Assembly (NCBI RefSeq): GCF_004886325.1
Contig: NZ_QXFN01000004.1
Location: 62,001-126,000 of the forward strand
Direction: 5' to 3'
Length of the DNA: 64,000 bases
Origin: Cellulomonas telluris
GTDB taxonomy: Bacteria > Actinomycetota > Actinomycetes > Actinomycetales > Cellulomonadaceae
Below are positions 16,761-24,529 of the stretch, piece after piece. A program made the translations under genes and the position numbers. The notes below the pieces were generated by a model. It ran no database searches and was not told the DNA's origin. It saw nothing but the letters and a program-made list of their open reading frames with translations. Every line of letters starts with the position of its first letter. Position 1 is the first letter of the stretch.

Positions 16761-17090
16761 CGGGTGCTCCTTCGCGTCTCGTGCGCACCCGGTGCGGTCC
16801 GCCCCGGTGCGCCCTGGAAGTCCCGCGGTCGGGCGTCTCGCACGGGTGGCGAGCGGTCGCGGCTGCGGGTGGTCCGACCATTCTCGGACCTGGCGGGGTC
16901 GAAAGTCACACCGGTGACCGTGACGTCGGCGACACGGGCGCGGTCCGGCGGGTGCGGGCGCTTGCCGGGGACGGGAGCGCTCAGGTGGGCTAACGTGTGC
17001 CGACATCGGCAGGCGGACCCGTCAGGAGGGTCTGCTGGTGGGGGCCTCGGCCCCCGTCTCAGCCGTCAGGCAGAAGGGAACGGGCCGGAC
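16761..17090. other. Divergent intergenic region aceE / DUF3052
   Basis: This 330-base gap holds the leader of aceE on the reverse strand and that of the DUF3052 gene on the forward strand. On the forward side TAACGT (16991-16996) is a plausible -10. A GC hairpin with arms GGGGGCC and GGCCCCC (17040-17055) then lies in the leader, 35 bases before the GTG. No gene is supported. I could not define the aceE promoter by eye. Confidence 0.45.
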
Positions 17091-17513
17091 GTGTCTTCCA
17101 CCGCGGACGACGCCGCGACGCAGGCGGCCGCTCGTCTCGGCTTCGTGGCCGGGCAGGTCGTGCAGGAGCTGGGTTACGACGACGACGTCGACGAGAACCT
17201 CCGCACCGGGCTCGAGGCGATCACGGGCAACGAGCTCGTGGACGAGGAGTACGACGACGTCACGGACGGCGCGGTCATCTGGTTCCGCGACGACGACGGC
17301 GACCTGACCGACTTCCTCGTCGACGCCATGACGGTCCTGGAGGACAACGGCCCGATCTGGGTCTTCACGCCGAAGTCCGGTCGCCCCGGGCACGTGAAGC
17401 ACAGCGACATCGAGGAGGCCGCGACGACGTCGGGCCTGCACGCGATGACGACGTTCTCCATCGGCCCCGACTGGTCGGCGACGCGCCTGGCCACCCGCGG
17501 CCGCGGCAAGTGA
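17091..17513 (+). CDS. DUF3052 family protein
   Basis: This is a 140-residue, strongly acidic cytoplasmic protein. The pattern AAARLGFVAGQVVQELGYDDDVDE, ELVDEEYDDVTDGAVIWFRDDDGDLTDFLVDA and the closing FTPKSGRPGHVKHSDIEEAA identifies the actinobacterial DUF3052 family of unknown function. The start is GTG 17091 with AAGGGA about a dozen bases ahead. It lies seven bases before ahpE on the same strand, so the two are probably cotranscribed. The same pairing with AhpE is, as far as I recall, seen in mycobacteria. Confidence 0.85.
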   Translation: MSSTADDAATQAAARLGFVAGQVVQELGYDDDVDENLRTGLEAITGNELVDEEYDDVTDGAVIWFRDDDGDLTDFLVDAMTVLEDNGPIWVFTPKSGRPGHVKHSDIEEAATTSGLHAMTTFSIGPDWSATRLATRGRGK

Positions 17514-17520
17514 CGCGACG

Positions 17521-17985
17521 GTGAGCGTCCCCGCCGTCGGGGACGTCGCACCGGACCTCACCCTGCCGGACACCCACGGCAGCCCCGTCACGCTGCGCAA
17601 GCTGCGCGGGGGGCCCGTGGCGCTCGTCTTCTTCCCGTTCGCGTTCTCGCGCATCTGCTCCGGCGAACTGTGCGAGCTGCGGGACAACCTCGCCGCGTTC
17701 GACGCGGCCGGCGTGACGCTCCTCGGGGTCTCCTGCGACCCGATGTTCGCCCTGCGGGCGTGGTCGGAGCAGGAGCGGCACGGGTTCGAGCTGCTGTCCG
17801 ACTTCTGGCCGCACGGCGCCGCCGCCCGCGCCTACGGCGTGTTCGACGAGGAGCACGGACTCGCGCTGCGGGGCAGCTTCCTGCTCGACGCCGAGGGCGT
17901 GGTGCGCTGGTCGGTGGTCAACCCCCGCGGCGAGGCGCGCCCGATCGCGGCCTACCGCGAGGCGCTCGAGGCGCTCACCGCCTGA
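17521..17985 (+). CDS. ahpE: AhpE-type peroxiredoxin
   Basis: This thiol peroxidase reduces hydroperoxides in the cytoplasm. The 154-residue protein has the peroxidatic Cys in FPFAFSRICSGELCEL (near residue 46), with the nearby Thr/Ser and Arg pattern of the AhpC/TSA fold, and LLSDFWPHGAAARAYGVFDEE. The latter is nearly diagnostic of the one-Cys AhpE group. Here a further Cys follows in GELC and another in VSCDP, so a resolving Cys is possible. The start is GTG 17521 just after the DUF3052 stop. This is the last core gene before the lower-GC insertion. Confidence 0.9.
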   Translation: MSVPAVGDVAPDLTLPDTHGSPVTLRKLRGGPVALVFFPFAFSRICSGELCELRDNLAAFDAAGVTLLGVSCDPMFALRAWSEQERHGFELLSDFWPHGAAARAYGVFDEEHGLALRGSFLLDAEGVVRWSVVNPRGEARPIAAYREALEALTA

Positions 17986-18279
17986 GTGGCGCTAGCCAAG
18001 GCGAGGCCGACGGGTACTTCCGCTCTGAGGGGCCGCCGCGCACTGGACTGGCGAGTCACCCGAATCGCCCTTTCGCCGCCGTGCCCCCCTTGATGGGACC
18101 TACTGGTTCGTCCGCCGCTCCTTCACCGTCGGAGCAACCTGCACACACAGATCCCGGTTCGCCAACTCAGAGTACAGACGCCGTGTGGGTGAACTTCAGC
18201 CGCTCCGCTCATGCCGTCCTGGAATTCCCATCGAGCATCGAGCATGCTGCTGCGACACGGAGCGATGCGGGGAGCGGAC
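17986..18279. other. Left flank of the lower-GC insertion
   Basis: This stretch marks the switch from 75-80% GC core DNA to lower GC. It holds no supported gene and no recognisable integrase or att-like copy of the tRNA-Val end. Small local repeats (CATCGAGCATCGAGCATG near 18232) and a possible -10 (TACAGA near 18173) are visible. The promoter of the two-gene cassette should be here, but I cannot fix it. Confidence 0.4.
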
Positions 18280-18900
18280 ATGAGCAACGACCAGTTCGAG
18301 CGCCTGATCGACGCGATGCCGCGTATCGCGGCCGCCGTCAACGCGTTCGAATCCGATGCCCTGCGGGAGCGCGCGCTCGACTCCCTCCTGTCCGCGTTCG
18401 GGGTGCGCCCCGTAGCAGTGGCCACAGGCGTCAACGCCGATGACGCCATCGTTGACCTGGCCGCCGACGCAGGCGATAACGACGTCACGCCGCCTTCGAA
18501 CGGAGGGCGTAAGCGGGCCGCGCGACGCGCCGGTGGTCGCCGTTCGGGGGGTGATCTTGTCTTCGACAAGTCTATTTCCGGCCGCCCTGAGGGTAAGGAA
18601 TCACTGAGGGACTTTCTGGATCGGGCGAAGCCCGCGAACCAGAACGAGCAAGTGCTGGCAATCGTCTATTGGCTGGACAACATCGCAGAAGTAGACACCA
18701 TCACGCTTGACACTGTCTTTACCGGTTTTCGACTCGCCGAGTTGAAGGTGCCTGGGTCTTTCGCGGCCAAGGTCTCGCAGACGGGCTCGAAGGGTTGGCT
18801 CAAGGAGACCACCCGCGAAAGAGTGTCGCTCTCGGTTGGTGGTGAAGACCGAGTCATCCACGAGATGTTGAAGCGATCCGACGTCGGTGGTAAGGGTTGA
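18280..18900 (+). CDS. Cassette protein A, unknown function, shares a domain with protein B
   Basis: This is a 206-residue soluble protein of no family I recognise. ATG 18280 is preceded by GGGGAGCGG. An acidic N-terminus (residues 1-65) is followed by a basic linker rich in Arg and Gly (about 70-90). A C-terminal domain (about 120-200: VLAIVYWLDNIAEVDTIT, then TGSKGWLKETTRERVSLSV) aligns by eye with residues 18-98 of the next protein. That domain looks like a small winged-helix or similar interaction fold. Its stop overlaps the next start (TTGA), so the two are coupled. Codon use is less GC-rich than the neighbours, suggesting transfer. Confidence 0.7.
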   Translation: MSNDQFERLIDAMPRIAAAVNAFESDALRERALDSLLSAFGVRPVAVATGVNADDAIVDLAADAGDNDVTPPSNGGRKRAARRAGGRRSGGDLVFDKSISGRPEGKESLRDFLDRAKPANQNEQVLAIVYWLDNIAEVDTITLDTVFTGFRLAELKVPGSFAAKVSQTGSKGWLKETTRERVSLSVGGEDRVIHEMLKRSDVGGKG

Positions 18901-19658
18901 CGCCCGCCCCGACTCTCGTCGAGTTTCTTCAACCGCTCAAGGCTGGTCAGCAGCGGGACAAGTGCCTCGCGGTCCTGTACTACTACCACGCATACAAGTC
19001 GGTCGACGCCATGACGGTTGGCGATATCAGGAACGCCCTCGTCTCGGCCCGCCTCCCTAACGCGAAGTCAATGAACGTGGCGCAAGTCATGGCAGATGCA
19101 GGTGCTCTTGTCGATGCGAGCGACCTCGATCAAAAGGGACGTCGGCGGTGGCACCTCACGATGACCGGGATCGCAGCGGTGCGAGACCGCCTCAACCTGC
19201 CAGTCGAGGTTCCTGAGATCGCGCATGACGTGTCGCAACTTCGCAAGCACGCGGCAGGTATTAAAGACGACATCGTCCGCGGTTTCGTAGAAGAGGCTAT
19301 TCGTTGTCTAGAGGTCTCGGCGCTGCGGGCGGCGATTGTGTTCCTCTGGTCGGGAGCCGTCCGAGAGCTCTGGTCCAGAGCTGGCGCCATGGGGTGGCAG
19401 CAGGTGACAGCAGCAGTGCAAAAGCATGATCCGCGAGCGAAGGTCCTAACGAAGATTGAGGACTTTGCTGCCGTTAAGGACGCTACATTCTTGCTCGCGG
19501 CTCGGGAGTTGGCCCTGCTCGACAAGAGTGAATGGACAGTCCTTCAGCAGGATCTGGACTTACGGAACCAGTGTGGGCATCCGACGCGATTCGCACCCGG
19601 TTCGAAGCGTGCCAGCGCCTTCGTTGAAGATGTCCTGACGATCGTTTTCGACGCCTAA
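18897..19658 (+). CDS. Cassette protein B: shared domain plus C-terminal HEPN-like domain
   Basis: The 253-residue protein starts at TTG 18897, overlapping the previous stop by four bases. Residues 18-98 (CLAVLYYYHAYKSVDAMTVG ... RRRWHLTMTGIAAVRDRL) repeat the C-terminal domain of protein A. The C-terminal half is helical (ECLEVSA-type helix near 140, then DLRNQCGHPTRF near 221-232). The R223-x4-H228 pair inside RNQCGH is the Rx4-6H signature of HEPN domains, many of which are RNases or toxin parts in defence and toxin-antitoxin systems. Antiviral or toxin function is inference. Lower GC and the tRNA-Val site support horizontal acquisition. Confidence 0.72.
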   Translation: MTPAPTLVEFLQPLKAGQQRDKCLAVLYYYHAYKSVDAMTVGDIRNALVSARLPNAKSMNVAQVMADAGALVDASDLDQKGRRRWHLTMTGIAAVRDRLNLPVEVPEIAHDVSQLRKHAAGIKDDIVRGFVEEAIRCLEVSALRAAIVFLWSGAVRELWSRAGAMGWQQVTAAVQKHDPRAKVLTKIEDFAAVKDATFLLAARELALLDKSEWTVLQQDLDLRNQCGHPTRFAPGSKRASAFVEDVLTIVFDA

Positions 19659-19769
19659 GATCGTCCCACGGCGCGGCATGTGGGACACGACGCGCCACAG
19701 GAGGTGGTGAAGGGCGTCGTGAACGTGTGGGAGACGCGTGTACTACTGGGGTGGAGGACTGCGACGAGG
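19659..19769. other. Right flank of the insertion
   Basis: This stretch lies between the cassette and tRNA-Val. I see no gene, no terminator of note and no direct repeat of the tRNA 3' end. Confidence 0.4.
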
Positions 19770-19843
19770 TGGGCCCGGCCGGTCTCGAACCGACGACCTC
19801 CGCGGTGTAAGCGCGGCGCTCTGACCAACTGAGCTACAGGCCC
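19770..19843 (-). tRNA. tRNA-Val (TAC)
   Basis: The reverse strand forms a full cloverleaf. The acceptor stem GGGCCTG/CGGGCCC is formed by 19837-19843 and 19771-19777 and contains one T-G pair. The D arm is GCTCAGTTGGTCAGAGC, the anticodon loop CTTACAC gives TAC, the T arm is GTCGGTTCGAGACCGGC and the discriminator is A. The 3' end faces the lower-GC insertion. Confidence 0.95.
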
Positions 19844-19884
19844 CTGAAGCGTCGCACAGCCTACCGGCGACGTAGGCTCGGCCC

Positions 19885-20934
19885 GTGCGAGCCACCGTCC
19901 TGCACGGGCCCCGCGACGTCCGCGTCGAGCAGGTGCCCGACCCCGAGGTCCGCCGTCCCACCGATGCCGTGTTGCGCGTCGTCGCGAGCTGCGTGTGCGG
20001 CTCCGACCTGTGGCCGTACCGCGGCGTGCGCGAGGTGCGCGAGCCGCGCCGGATGGGGCACGAGTTCGTCGGCGTCGTCGAGGAGGTCGGGGCCGACGTC
20101 GCTCGCGTGAAGGTCGGCGACTTCGTCGTCGCGCCGTTCGTCGTCAGCGACGACACGTGCGTGCACTGCCGCAACGGCGTGCACACGTCCTGCGTCAACG
20201 GCGCGGGCTGGGGCGGCCCGGACCGCCACGGCGACATGGTCGACGGCGGCCAGGGCGAGTACGTGCGCGTGCCGTTCGCGGACGGCACGCTCGTGGTCAC
20301 GCCCGAGCACCCGGACGAGGCGCTGCTGCCGCACGTGCTGACCCTCACCGACGTCATGGGGACGGGCCATCACGCCGCGCTGGCGGGCGGCGTGCGGGCG
20401 GGCTCCACGGTGGCGGTCGTCGGCGACGGGGCGGTCGGCCTGTGCGCCGTCATCGCGGCGCGCCGGCTGGGCGCCGAACGCGTGGTCGCGATGTCGCGGC
20501 ACGAGGCGCGCGCGGCGCTCGCGGTGCACTTCGGTGCCACGGACGTGGTCGCGGAGCGCGGCGACGAGGGGGCCGCCGCCGTGCGCGACCTGCTCGGGGG
20601 CGTCGGACCGGACGCGGTGCTGGAGTGCGTGGGGACGAAGGAGTCGATGCAGCAGTCGCTCGACACCGTGCGTCCCGGCGGCCGGGTCGGCTACGTCGGC
20701 GTGCCGGCGGGCGGCCCGGAGCTGCCGATCGGCCAGATGTTCGGCGCGAACATCGGCGTGCTCGGCGGTGTCGCGCCGGTGCGCGCGTACGTCGAGGGCC
20801 TGCTGCCCGACGTGTGGGCGGGCACGATCGAGCCGGGCCTGGTGTTCGACGGGACGTTCGCGCTGGACGACATGGCCGACGCGTACCGCGCGATGGACGA
20901 GCGGACGGTGACGAAGTCCCTGGTGCTGCCGTGA
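19885..20934 (+). CDS. Zinc-dependent alcohol dehydrogenase family protein
   Basis: This is a 349-residue medium-chain dehydrogenase. The catalytic zinc ligands are Cys in SCVCGSDLWPYRG and His-Glu in RRMGHEFVGVVEEVG. The structural zinc lobe is reduced to CVHCRNGVHTSC. The Rossmann motif VVGDGAVGLCAVIAARRLGA (near residue 177) binds NAD(P). The substrate cannot be told. TAGGCT lies six bases before GTG 19885, so the gene is leaderless. It overlaps the Nif3-like gene by four bases (GTGA), starting a tightly packed run of four genes. Confidence 0.88.
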   Translation: MRATVLHGPRDVRVEQVPDPEVRRPTDAVLRVVASCVCGSDLWPYRGVREVREPRRMGHEFVGVVEEVGADVARVKVGDFVVAPFVVSDDTCVHCRNGVHTSCVNGAGWGGPDRHGDMVDGGQGEYVRVPFADGTLVVTPEHPDEALLPHVLTLTDVMGTGHHAALAGGVRAGSTVAVVGDGAVGLCAVIAARRLGAERVVAMSRHEARAALAVHFGATDVVAERGDEGAAAVRDLLGGVGPDAVLECVGTKESMQQSLDTVRPGGRVGYVGVPAGGPELPIGQMFGANIGVLGGVAPVRAYVEGLLPDVWAGTIEPGLVFDGTFALDDMADAYRAMDERTVTKSLVLP

Positions 20935-22127
20935 CCGCGCCGACGCTGCGCGACGTCGTCGCGGCGCTCGAGAAGCGGTACCCGCCCGGGACGGCCGAGT
21001 CGTGGGACGCGGTCGGCCTCGTCGCGGGCGACCCCGCCGAGCCGGTGCGGCGGGTGCTGCTCGCGGTCGACCCGGTGACGGCCGTCGTGGACGAGGCGCT
21101 GGAGTGGGGCGCCGACCTGCTCCTGACGCACCACCCGCTGTTCCTGCGCGGCGTGCACTCGGTCGCGGCGACCACCTACAAGGGTGCGCTCGTGCACCGG
21201 CTCGTGCGCGGCGGCTGCGCGCTGTACGCCGCGCACACGAACGCGGACGCCGCGCGCGGTGGCGTCGCGGAGGCGCTGGCGGAGGCCGTGGGGCTCGTCG
21301 ACACCGTGCCGCTCGTGCCCGTGCCGTCGCCGGCGCTCGACAAGGTCGTGGTGTTCGTCCCGGAGGAGCAGGCCGAGGCGCTCGTCGACGCGCTCGCCGA
21401 CGCCGGCGCCGGCGCCCTCGGGGACTACGAGCGGTGCGCGTGGACGACGACCGGGGAGGGGACCTTCACCCCGCAGGACGGCGCGCAGCCGGCGATCGGC
21501 ACGGTCGGCAGGCGGGAGCACGTGCGCGAGACGCGGGTCGAGATGGTCGCGCCGCGGTCCGCCCGCTCGCGGGTCCTCGCCGCGCTGCGCGCCGCGCACC
21601 CCTACGAGGAGCCCGCCTTCGACGTGCTCGAGCTCGCGGCCGAGCCGGGCTCCACCGGCCTCGGCCGGGTGGGCACGCTGCCCGAGCCGGTGAGCCTCGT
21701 CGCGTTCGCGGCGGGCGTCGCCCGGGCGGTGCCGGCCACGGTGCAGGGGGTCCGCTGGGCCGGCGACCCGCAGATGCCCGTGCGGCGCGTCGCGGTGCTC
21801 GGCGGGTCGGGCGACTCGCTCTTCGACGCCGTGCGCGCCGCGGACGTCGACGTCTACGTCACCGCCGACCTGCGCCACCACCCCGCGTCCGAGCAGCAGG
21901 AGCGGGCGGCGTTCGAGGCCGCGGGAGGCGCGCCCCGCCCGGCGCTCGTCGACCTCGCGCACTCGGCCTCCGAGTGGCCGTGGCTCGCGCGCGCAGCGGC
22001 CGACCTGGTCGCGGACCTGCAGGCGCAGGGCACTACGGTGGAGACCCGCGTGAGCACGCTGCCCACCGACCCGTGGACGGGTCACGTGGCGCAGACGGCC
22101 AGCACCCAGCCGGAAGGAACCCCGTGA
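20931..22127 (+). CDS. Nif3-like dinuclear metal center protein
   Basis: This 398-residue protein belongs to the Nif3/YbgI family. Metal-site histidines are seen in LLLTHHPLFLRGV (near residue 65) and YAAHTNADAARGG (near 100), and again at the end in VTADLRHHPASEQQ and LVDLAHSASEWPW. The long insert of about 110 residues in the middle (from LDKVVVFVPEEQAEAL) is the PII-like domain common in bacterial members. Family proteins bind two metal ions; some act as GTP cyclohydrolase-type hydrolases, but the role in actinobacteria is unsettled. It overlaps both neighbours by four bases. Confidence 0.9.
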   Translation: MTAPTLRDVVAALEKRYPPGTAESWDAVGLVAGDPAEPVRRVLLAVDPVTAVVDEALEWGADLLLTHHPLFLRGVHSVAATTYKGALVHRLVRGGCALYAAHTNADAARGGVAEALAEAVGLVDTVPLVPVPSPALDKVVVFVPEEQAEALVDALADAGAGALGDYERCAWTTTGEGTFTPQDGAQPAIGTVGRREHVRETRVEMVAPRSARSRVLAALRAAHPYEEPAFDVLELAAEPGSTGLGRVGTLPEPVSLVAFAAGVARAVPATVQGVRWAGDPQMPVRRVAVLGGSGDSLFDAVRAADVDVYVTADLRHHPASEQQERAAFEAAGGAPRPALVDLAHSASEWPWLARAAADLVADLQAQGTTVETRVSTLPTDPWTGHVAQTASTQPEGTP

Positions 22128-22864
22128 CGAGCGCACCCGCAGTCGACCAGCGCCGCCTCCTGGACGTCCAGGAGCTCGACACCCGCCTCGACCAGCTCGC
22201 GCACAAGCGGCGCACGCTGCCGGCGCTGGCCCGCCTGATCGAGCTCGACGCGCAGCTCGCCGACCTCGACACCGCGTTGGTGACCTCCCGCACGGCGGCC
22301 TCGGACCTGCGCAGCGAGCTCGCGAAGGCGGAGGCGGACGTCGAGCAGGTGCGCTCGCGCGCCGCGCGCAACCGGCAGCGGCTCGACGCGGGGCAGGGCT
22401 CCGCGAAGGACATGCAGGCGCTGTCGAGCGAGCTCGAGAGCCTCGCCCGCCGCCAGTCCGACCTCGAGGAGGTCGAGCTCGAGGTCATGGAGCGGCTCGA
22501 GGCGCACGAGAGCACCCTCGCGGAGCTCGAGCAGGCGCACGGCGCGCTGGTCACCGAGCACGAGAAGGTCGCCGCCGAGCGCGACGCCGGGTACGCCGAG
22601 ATCGACGCCGAGGTCGAGCGCCTGCGCTCCGTGCGCGTGACGGCGGCCGACGGGATCGACGCCGGTCTCCTCGCGCTGTACGAGCGCCTGCGCGGCCAGC
22701 ACCAGGGCCGCGGCGCGGCGCCGCTGCGCGGCAACCGGTGCGAGGGCTGCCGCCTGGAGCTCAACCCGCTGGACCTCGAGGGGATCCGCGCGAAGCCCGC
22801 GGACGCCGTGGTGCGCTGCGAGGAGTGCGGACGGATCCTCGTCCGCGGGACCGAGGGGGGCTGA
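22124..22864 (+). CDS. Zinc-ribbon coiled-coil protein (C4-type)
   Basis: The 246-residue protein is a long coiled coil (residues about 10-180, rich in Glu, Arg and Leu) followed by a C-terminal C4 zinc ribbon (RCEGCRLELN ... VRCEECGRIL, Cys near 206, 209, 230 and 233). This family always neighbours Nif3-like genes in actinobacteria and is of unknown function, possibly nucleic-acid binding. The GTG start overlaps the previous stop (GTGA) and the next gene begins two bases after its stop, so the run is one operon. In M. tuberculosis the same trio of genes is, as I recall, conserved. Confidence 0.9.
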   Translation: MTSAPAVDQRRLLDVQELDTRLDQLAHKRRTLPALARLIELDAQLADLDTALVTSRTAASDLRSELAKAEADVEQVRSRAARNRQRLDAGQGSAKDMQALSSELESLARRQSDLEEVELEVMERLEAHESTLAELEQAHGALVTEHEKVAAERDAGYAEIDAEVERLRSVRVTAADGIDAGLLALYERLRGQHQGRGAAPLRGNRCEGCRLELNPLDLEGIRAKPADAVVRCEECGRILVRGTEGG

Positions 22865-22866
22865 CC

Positions 22867-23673
22867 ATGAGCGAGCGGCCGCACGGCGGGGACGGCGCGG
22901 ACGCGCTCGACCACGCCACCGCCACCGACCCGGCAGGCACCGGCACCGCGGCGGCGGAGGACGCCCGCCGCGCGCCCGCCGCGCCGCGCGCGCACGGCGC
23001 GCCGGTCCGGTTCGACGCGGCGGAGCCCGTCACGGTCGTGCTCGTCCGCCACGGGCAGACGACCATGACCGTGTCGCGGGGGTACTCCGGGTCGTCCGAG
23101 CCCGGGCCGCCGCTCGACGAGACGGGGCGCGCGCAGGCGGCCGCCGCCGGAGCCCTGGTGCACCGCGTCGGGCGGGACCTGTGGGGCGACATCGCCTACC
23201 CCTCCGAGCTCGTGGCGTCGCCGATGGTCCGCACGCAGGAGACGGCCGCCGTGATCGCGGACGTGCTGGGCCTGCCCGTGCGCACGGACGCGGCGTTCCA
23301 GGAGGCGGACTTCGGCGACTGGCAGGGCCTGACGGCCGAGGAGATCGAGGAGCGCTGGCCCGGGCAGCTCGAGCCGTGGCACACGTCCGGCCGGCTGCGC
23401 CCGCCGGGCGGCGGCGAGTCGATCGAGGACGTCGGCGTGCGGCTGCGTGCGGGGCTGGACTCGCTGCAGACCGGCGGCCCGCGCACGGTGGTCGTGGTGT
23501 CGCACGCCGTCGCGATCCGCGCGGCCCTGGGCGTCACCATGGGTGCCGACCCCGGCACGTGGAGCCAGCTGCGCGTCGCACCCGCATCCGTGAGCATCAT
23601 CCGGCTCTACGAGGACAAGCGCGACGAGATCGCCGTCGCCGGTGCGCCGAGCGAGGGGTGGGGCCGGGCCTGA
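22867..23673 (+). CDS. Histidine phosphatase (phosphoglycerate mutase-like) protein
   Basis: The 268-residue protein has a disordered Ala/Asp-rich leader of about 50 residues. A histidine phosphatase domain follows, with the phospho-accepting His in VVLVRHGQTTMT (near residue 60), the partner Arg in SPMVRTQET and the second His in VVVSHAVAIRAALG (near 217). Related genes in this position in mycobacteria carry an N-terminal RNase HI domain fused to a CobC-like phosphatase; here the RNase H part is missing and only the leader remains. The substrate is unknown. ATG 22867 follows the zinc-ribbon stop by two bases. Confidence 0.88.
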   Translation: MSERPHGGDGADALDHATATDPAGTGTAAAEDARRAPAAPRAHGAPVRFDAAEPVTVVLVRHGQTTMTVSRGYSGSSEPGPPLDETGRAQAAAAGALVHRVGRDLWGDIAYPSELVASPMVRTQETAAVIADVLGLPVRTDAAFQEADFGDWQGLTAEEIEERWPGQLEPWHTSGRLRPPGGGESIEDVGVRLRAGLDSLQTGGPRTVVVVSHAVAIRAALGVTMGADPGTWSQLRVAPASVSIIRLYEDKRDEIAVAGAPSEGWGRA

Positions 23674-23687
23674 CGGCCCGGTCGGCC

Positions 23688-24467
23688 TCAGGCCACCACG
23701 AGGGACAGCGTGCGGGCGCCTCGCCGCGGGGGAGCGTCGAGCTCGACGGCGAGCAGCGCGTCCCCGACCAGCGCGGATGCTGCGTGCGCGAGCTCGTCCG
23801 CGTCGCGGGGGGCACGGCCTCGCCGCGTGAGCAGGTGCCGGGTGAGGACGCCGCGCGTGTGCTTGGCGTGGTGCGAGACGACGGACCGGCGTCCGTCGAC
23901 CTCGCGCAGGACCCGCACGGTGACCCAGTCGGCACCGGCCGGCGGCGTCCAGGCCGCCAGGTAGGCCGCGGAGCGGCAGTCGACGACGAGCGCGCCGGCG
24001 GCCTCGCCGTCCAGCGCGGCGCCGAGGGGATCGCGCCACGCGGGTGCGAGAGGGCCGACCCCCGGCAGGTCCGTGCCCATGGACAGGCGGTACGCCGGGA
24101 TGCGGTCGGCGGGCGTCACGACGCCCCACAGCGCGGAGACGATCCGCACGTGCTCGGCCGCACGGGCGCGGGCGGCCGGTGTCAGGCCGGCGAGCCCGGC
24201 GGCGGCGTACAGGACTCCCGTGTAGACACGCGCCGCCGGGGCCGCCGGAGCCTCGCGCAGGGAGGTGTTGCGGGCGACCTCGCCCGCCAGGCCCGCGGAG
24301 ACGCCCAGCACGGCCGTGGCGTCGGCGCGGGCGCTCACCTCGGCCAGCGCGTCGAGGACCTTCGCGCGCAGCGGCGTCAGGTCGGCGTGGGAGAGGGCGT
24401 CCAGGTCGACGGGCGCGCCGGTCGTGGCCGCCGTCTTGCCCTCCGAGGGCGGGAGCATCACGAGCAC
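23688..24467 (-). CDS. yaaA: YaaA/DUF328 peroxide-stress protein
   Basis: This 259-residue protein opens with MLPPSEGKTAA, the signature of the YaaA family. Further family motifs are YTGVLYAAAGLAGL (near residue 85), VSALWGVVTPADRIPAYRLSMG (near 112) and VVSHHAKHTRGVLTRHLL near the end. In E. coli YaaA lowers free iron during peroxide stress and binds DNA with a helix-hairpin-helix fold. TACAGT lies six bases before GTG 24467 on the reverse strand, so transcription is probably leaderless. It converges on the phosphatase gene with a 14-base gap. Confidence 0.88.
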   Translation of the reverse strand: MLVMLPPSEGKTAATTGAPVDLDALSHADLTPLRAKVLDALAEVSARADATAVLGVSAGLAGEVARNTSLREAPAAPAARVYTGVLYAAAGLAGLTPAARARAAEHVRIVSALWGVVTPADRIPAYRLSMGTDLPGVGPLAPAWRDPLGAALDGEAAGALVVDCRSAAYLAAWTPPAGADWVTVRVLREVDGRRSVVSHHAKHTRGVLTRHLLTRRGRAPRDADELAHAASALVGDALLAVELDAPPRRGARTLSLVVA

Positions 24468-24529
24468 CGGCCGACTGTACGGTGCCGGGGCGCGGCGGCT
24501 GCGGCGCGCAGGGCGAGGAGGGGCGTGCG

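Noticed and set aside
17038-17056. Riboswitch or attenuator before the DUF3052 gene
   Set aside because: It is one small GC hairpin with no other conserved element and no terminator-like tract; such hairpins are common by chance at this GC.
13506-17090. Forward open frame leading into the DUF3052 gene
   Set aside because: The part before 17091 is antisense to aceE and low in complexity; only the last 140 codons are a real protein.
17990-18100. Left att copy of the tRNA-Val 3' end
   Set aside because: I compared this stretch with 19770-19800 and saw no run of matching bases long enough to count.
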